A stretch of 64,000 nt of DNA from Paenibacillus sp. JCM 10914. Lineage in GTDB: Bacteria; Bacillota; Bacilli; Paenibacillales; Paenibacillaceae. Below are positions 61,692-64,000 of this stretch, piece after piece. A model generated the notes under the pieces. It searched no databases and was not told the origin of the DNA. It was given only the letters and a program-made list of their open reading frames with translations. The stretch covers positions 248,001 to 312,000 of the forward strand of contig NZ_BAZR01000001.1 in the NCBI RefSeq assembly GCF_001315105.1, written 5' to 3'. Both the position numbers and the translations under genes were made by a program. Positions within the stretch are counted from its first letter, which is position 1, and each line of letters starts with the position of its first letter.

Positions 61692-62429
61692 ATGAACGCC
61701 AGCTATACAGAAATGGCGGGCCGCCTGATGGTGGCCCTCGATTATCCGGATGCGGAGCGAGCGCGAGCTCTCGTTCAGCAGCTGGAAGGCATTCCATGTT
61801 ATATGAAGGTAGGCATGCAACTCTTCTATGCGGCTGGTCCTGACTTCATTAAAGAACTGAAAGCCAAAGGTTATTCTGTCTTCCTCGATGTTAAGATGCA
61901 TGATATTCCGAATACGGTAAAGGGCGGCTCGCACAGCGTAACCCGGCTTGGCGTGGACATGTACAATGTCCACGCCGCAGGCGGGGTTCAGATGATGCAA
62001 GCTGCATTGGCCGGGGCAGAAGCCGCATTGGCGGAAACCCCGGGCCTTGTCATGCCCACAATCATTGCAGTTACTCAATTAACATCGACCAGTCAGAAGA
62101 CGATGAATAATGAGATTGGCATTAACGGGACGGTAGAAGATACCGTTGTCCGCTATGCTTCACTTGCCAAGGAAGCCGGCCTGCACGGAGTTGTGGCTTC
62201 TTCGCTGGAAGTAAAGGCGATCGCACAGGCATGCGGCCAGGAATTTAAGACCGTGATACCGGGCATTAGACCCGCTGGAGCGGATGTAGGGGATCAGACT
62301 CGAGTGCTGACGCCTGGAGAGGCGATTGCGAAAGGTAGTCACTATCTCGTTGTCGGTCGCCCGATCACCGCTTCACCCGATCCGAGACAAGCTGCAGAAC
62401 AAATTATAGAGGAGATGATTCAAGCATGA
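61692..62429 (+). CDS. pyrF: orotidine-5'-phosphate decarboxylase
   Basis: OMP to UMP, the last step. The 245-aa TIM barrel has [12 protein letters not shown], the catalytic Lys/Asp cluster [13 protein letters not shown], and the phosphate-binding [16 protein letters not shown] plus [11 protein letters not shown] 61692 has AAGGAGGGG upstream. It overlaps pyrE by ATGA, so the last two enzymes are coupled. Confidence 0.95.
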   Translation: MNASYTEMAGRLMVALDYPDAERARALVQQLEGIPCYMKVGMQLFYAAGPDFIKELKAKGYSVFLDVKMHDIPNTVKGGSHSVTRLGVDMYNVHAAGGVQMMQAALAGAEAALAETPGLVMPTIIAVTQLTSTSQKTMNNEIGINGTVEDTVVRYASLAKEAGLHGVVASSLEVKAIAQACGQEFKTVIPGIRPAGADVGDQTRVLTPGEAIAKGSHYLVVGRPITASPDPRQAAEQIIEEMIQA

Positions 62430-63066
62430 CCACACTCGCGAACATACCACACCAGATCGCATCTTATTTGCTCCAGATTGAGGCCGTATCCTTACGGCCG
62501 CACCAGCCATTTACATGGACGTCCGGTATCAAATCGCCGATCTATTGTGATAATCGTCTCACGATGTCCTATCCCGAGATTCGTGATTATATCGCTGAAT
62601 CATTTGCCGCTGTTATTAAGGAGCAATATCCGGAAGCTGAGGCAATTGCCGGGACTGCTACGGCGGGCATCCCTCATGCAGCTTCGTAGCGCAGAAGATG
62701 AATCTGCCAATGTCTTATATTCGCGACAAAGCCAAGGGCCACGGCAAGGAAAACCTGATCGAAGGCATCATTAAACCCGGACAAAAGGTCGTTGTGATCG
62801 AAGATCTGATCTCCACCGGAGGCAGCTCCCTGAAAGCTGCGCAAGCGGTGAAGGATGCAGGCGCTGAGCCTTTGGCTGTACTGGCCATATTCAGCTACCA
62901 GTTGGATAAGGCGGTACAAGCTTTCGCTGAGGCGAATATTCCGCTGCAGAGTTTGTCCAATTACGGCGCGCTGATTGACGTGGCGTTGTCGGAGAATCGG
63001 ATTCAAGAAGCGGACGTAGCGCTGCTCCAGTCGTGGAGAGCGAATCCGGCATCGTTCGGAGCATAA
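62426..63066 (+). CDS. pyrE: orotate phosphoribosyltransferase (frame broken at ~62683)
   Basis: Orotate + PRPP to OMP. The first part reads [25 protein letters not shown] and [13 protein letters not shown]; after the break come [20 protein letters not shown] and the PRPP loop [15 protein letters not shown]. One T lost at about 62683 breaks the frame; restoring it gives 213 aa, the usual length. It is the last pyr gene and is followed by a strong terminator. Confidence 0.92.
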
Positions 63067-63087
63067 TCCCATGATCGTTGAGCTGCC

Positions 63088-63125
63088 AGCCAGTCCCGAG
63101 ACTTGTCGGGGCTGGTTGTTTTTTT
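63088..63125 (+). terminator. terminator of the pyr operon
   Basis: A 12-bp stem (63088-63099 with 63106-63117, including G-U pairs) followed by a T-run. Confidence 0.8.
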
Positions 63126-63201
63126 ATATAGAGGTGTTTTTTAGAGGAAGACGGGACATAATATGACAGCAACAGAAGATCTTACATAAGGAGCCGTCTT
63201 C

Positions 63202-63369
63202 ATGATGAACTGGGTTTATTATGGGAAGCTGTACACAACCAAATTTCAGGCAGGCTGCTTTGCCAAACGGTTGGAGCAAGATGCGTGGTTGTTCGGATAT
63301 CACGATCCGCAACTGGTGGAAGTATATCGTTCCAAAAAAGGACGATATGGCGTGCGATTTATGCCCTGA
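63202..63369 (+). CDS. 55-aa hypothetical protein
   Basis: ATG 63202 (or 63205) with AAGGAG 9 nt upstream reads 55 codons to TGA 63367-63369. The product is basic and aromatic-rich (starts MMNWVYYGKLYTTKF; ends KKGRYGVRFMP), with no membrane segment and no recognised domain. The clean ribosome site and placement in a gap between a terminator and a tRNA promoter favour a real gene. Function unknown. Confidence 0.6.
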   Translation: MMNWVYYGKLYTTKFQAGCFAKRLEQDAWLFGYHDPQLVEVYRSKKGRYGVRFMP

Positions 63370-63391
63370 TCACTTTCCAGTAAAAAAGCAC

Positions 63392-63421
63392 TTGACTTGA
63401 AGTATCATCGTGGTGTATATT
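63392..63421 (+). promoter_or_regulatory. promoter of the tRNA pair
   Basis: TTGACT (63392-63397), 18-bp spacer, TATATT (63416-63421), about 30 nt before the first tRNA. Confidence 0.6.
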
Positions 63422-63451
63422 TATTCTTGTCGCTGTTTATATGAATTTTGC

Positions 63452-63532
<81 letters not shown>

Positions 63533-63582
63533 ATAACTGATGTATGTATCACGTCCTTATGAATAGTGTACATGTATGTTCA

Positions 63583-63656
63583 GGGCCCTTAGCTCAGTTG
63601 GTTAGAGCGGTCGGCTCATAACCGATTGGTCGGGGGTTCGAGTCCCTCAGGGCCCA
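63583..63656 (+). tRNA. tRNA with CAT anticodon, probably tRNA-Ile2 (lysidine-type)
   Basis: A 74-nt cloverleaf without an encoded CCA; acceptor GGGCCCT / AGGGCCC, anticodon loop CTCATAA. The acceptor and D-arm resemble tRNA-Ile2 genes (GG..CCTTAGCTCAG) rather than elongator tRNA-Met, so C34 is probably changed to lysidine by TilS. Elongator Met cannot be excluded by eye. Confidence 0.8.
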
Positions 63657-63663
63657 CTTATTG

Positions 63664-63690
63664 AAAAACCCTTGCGCTGCAAGGGTTTTT
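63664..63690 (+). terminator. terminator of the tRNA pair
   Basis: A perfect 12-bp stem AAAAACCCTTGC / GCAAGGGTTTTT with a 3-nt loop. Confidence 0.9.
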
Positions 63691-64000
63691 CGCTGTTTGA
63701 TTAAGATAAAAACGAAGGAAAATAAAGTAGAATTTTCACTTTGCTAATGCATTTGATAACGACTGCCTAATTATATCCACAGGTTCAGGGCATCCTTGCA
63801 GGAGTATTTGCGGTTTTTGGTCATCAGGCTGTTAAGCAAGGCATGAAAATAGGTGATGATCTATGAGCTGTAAGGTTTGGCCAACAGGAATCGCTCTTAT
63901 CAAACGTGGCAGCGTTCGCATCGGAGGCAGCTAGAAAAGCTAGGGTATGTTGATAATCAGTGCCCAGGTGCGGCTATTATGCGCGAAGAAATGGCAGTTA
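63691..64000. other. unassigned region at the window's right edge
   Basis: No confident gene. Short coding-like stretches are visible: 63793-63864 reads LYPQVQGILAGVFAVFGHQ.. ending KIGDDL-stop without a start codon, and a second frame from about 63872 stays open to the edge (..RRQLEKLGYVDNQ..). They could be remnants, or parts of one gene broken by indels and cut by the window end. I do not recognise the sequence. Confidence 0.3.

Noticed and set aside
63770..63790. DnaA-box-like TTATATCCACA
   Set aside because: Two extra bases break the consensus TTATCCACA; there is no cluster of boxes, AT-rich unwinding region or dnaA/dnaN nearby.

Overview
The window is a chromosomal segment from an endospore-forming, meso-diaminopimelate-type Firmicute. 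Gene content and order point to Paenibacillus or a close relative, although no 16S gene is present to fix the species. Evidence: gene order closely follows the Bacillus subtilis ylaJK, ylbO/panE, yllA-mraZ-dcw-spoIIGA-sigE-sigG-ylmCDEFGH-divIVA-ileS-lspA-rluD-pyr order. Sporulation genes run through the whole region (ylaJ, rsfA-like, spoVD, spoVE, spoIIGA, sigE, sigG, ylmC). MurE carries the DNPR motif of meso-DAP-adding enzymes. The isoleucyl-tRNA synthetase is the long eukaryote-like form.

Layout. 0-8 kb: sporulation lipoprotein (minus), PhoH-like ATPase, an orphan solute-binding-like protein, a secreted coiled-coil protein (minus), DUF2626 protein (minus), RsfA-type regulator, PanE and a DUF3397 membrane protein. 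8-13.7 kb: a complete oppABCDF oligopeptide importer with a strong hairpin between oppA and oppB. 13.8-16.8 kb: bshC (bacillithiol) and a short-type S-adenosylhomocysteinase. 16.9-36.7 kb: the division and cell-wall cluster mraZ-rsmH-ftsL-pbpB-spoVD-murE-murF-mraY-murD-spoVE-murG-murB-murA-divIB-ftsA-ftsZ, headed by three perfect 10-bp MraZ-box-like repeats. 36.9-43.8 kb: spoIIGA-sigE, sigG and the ylmC-H/sepF/divIVA group. 43.8-50.4 kb: T-box leader and ileS, a DUF5665 protein, a TraR/DksA-like protein (minus), lspA and rluD. 50.4-54.1 kb: a leader with a small upstream ORF and terminator ahead of an ABC-F ATPase, then dapL. 54.1-63.1 kb: PyrR-attenuated pyrR-B-C-AA-AB-F-E operon lacking pyrP, pyrK and pyrD. 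63.2-63.7 kb: a 55-aa ORF and two CAT-anticodon tRNAs.

The genes form modules: precursor synthesis (murA-G, mraY, dapL), septum assembly (ftsA, ftsZ, sepF, ftsL, divIB, pbpB, divIVA) and the switch from vegetative division to sporulation (spoVD, spoVE, spoIIGA/sigE, sigG). UMP synthesis is separately controlled by PyrR.

A dominant technical feature is that from 12,977 onward at least 24 reading-frame breaks occur, nearly all in essential genes. Where the base can be inferred, each is explained by loss of one base (once two) from a short homopolymer. I see no insertions and no breaks in the first 12.9 kb. Restoring the bases gives every gene its normal family length. I treat these as sequence or assembly errors, and genes are annotated across the breaks with the break position stated.

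The most interesting biology is the ABC-F leader (a possible ribosome-sensing attenuator), the IleRS2-class ileS under T-box control, and Spo0A-box-like sites ahead of spoIIGA and divIVA.
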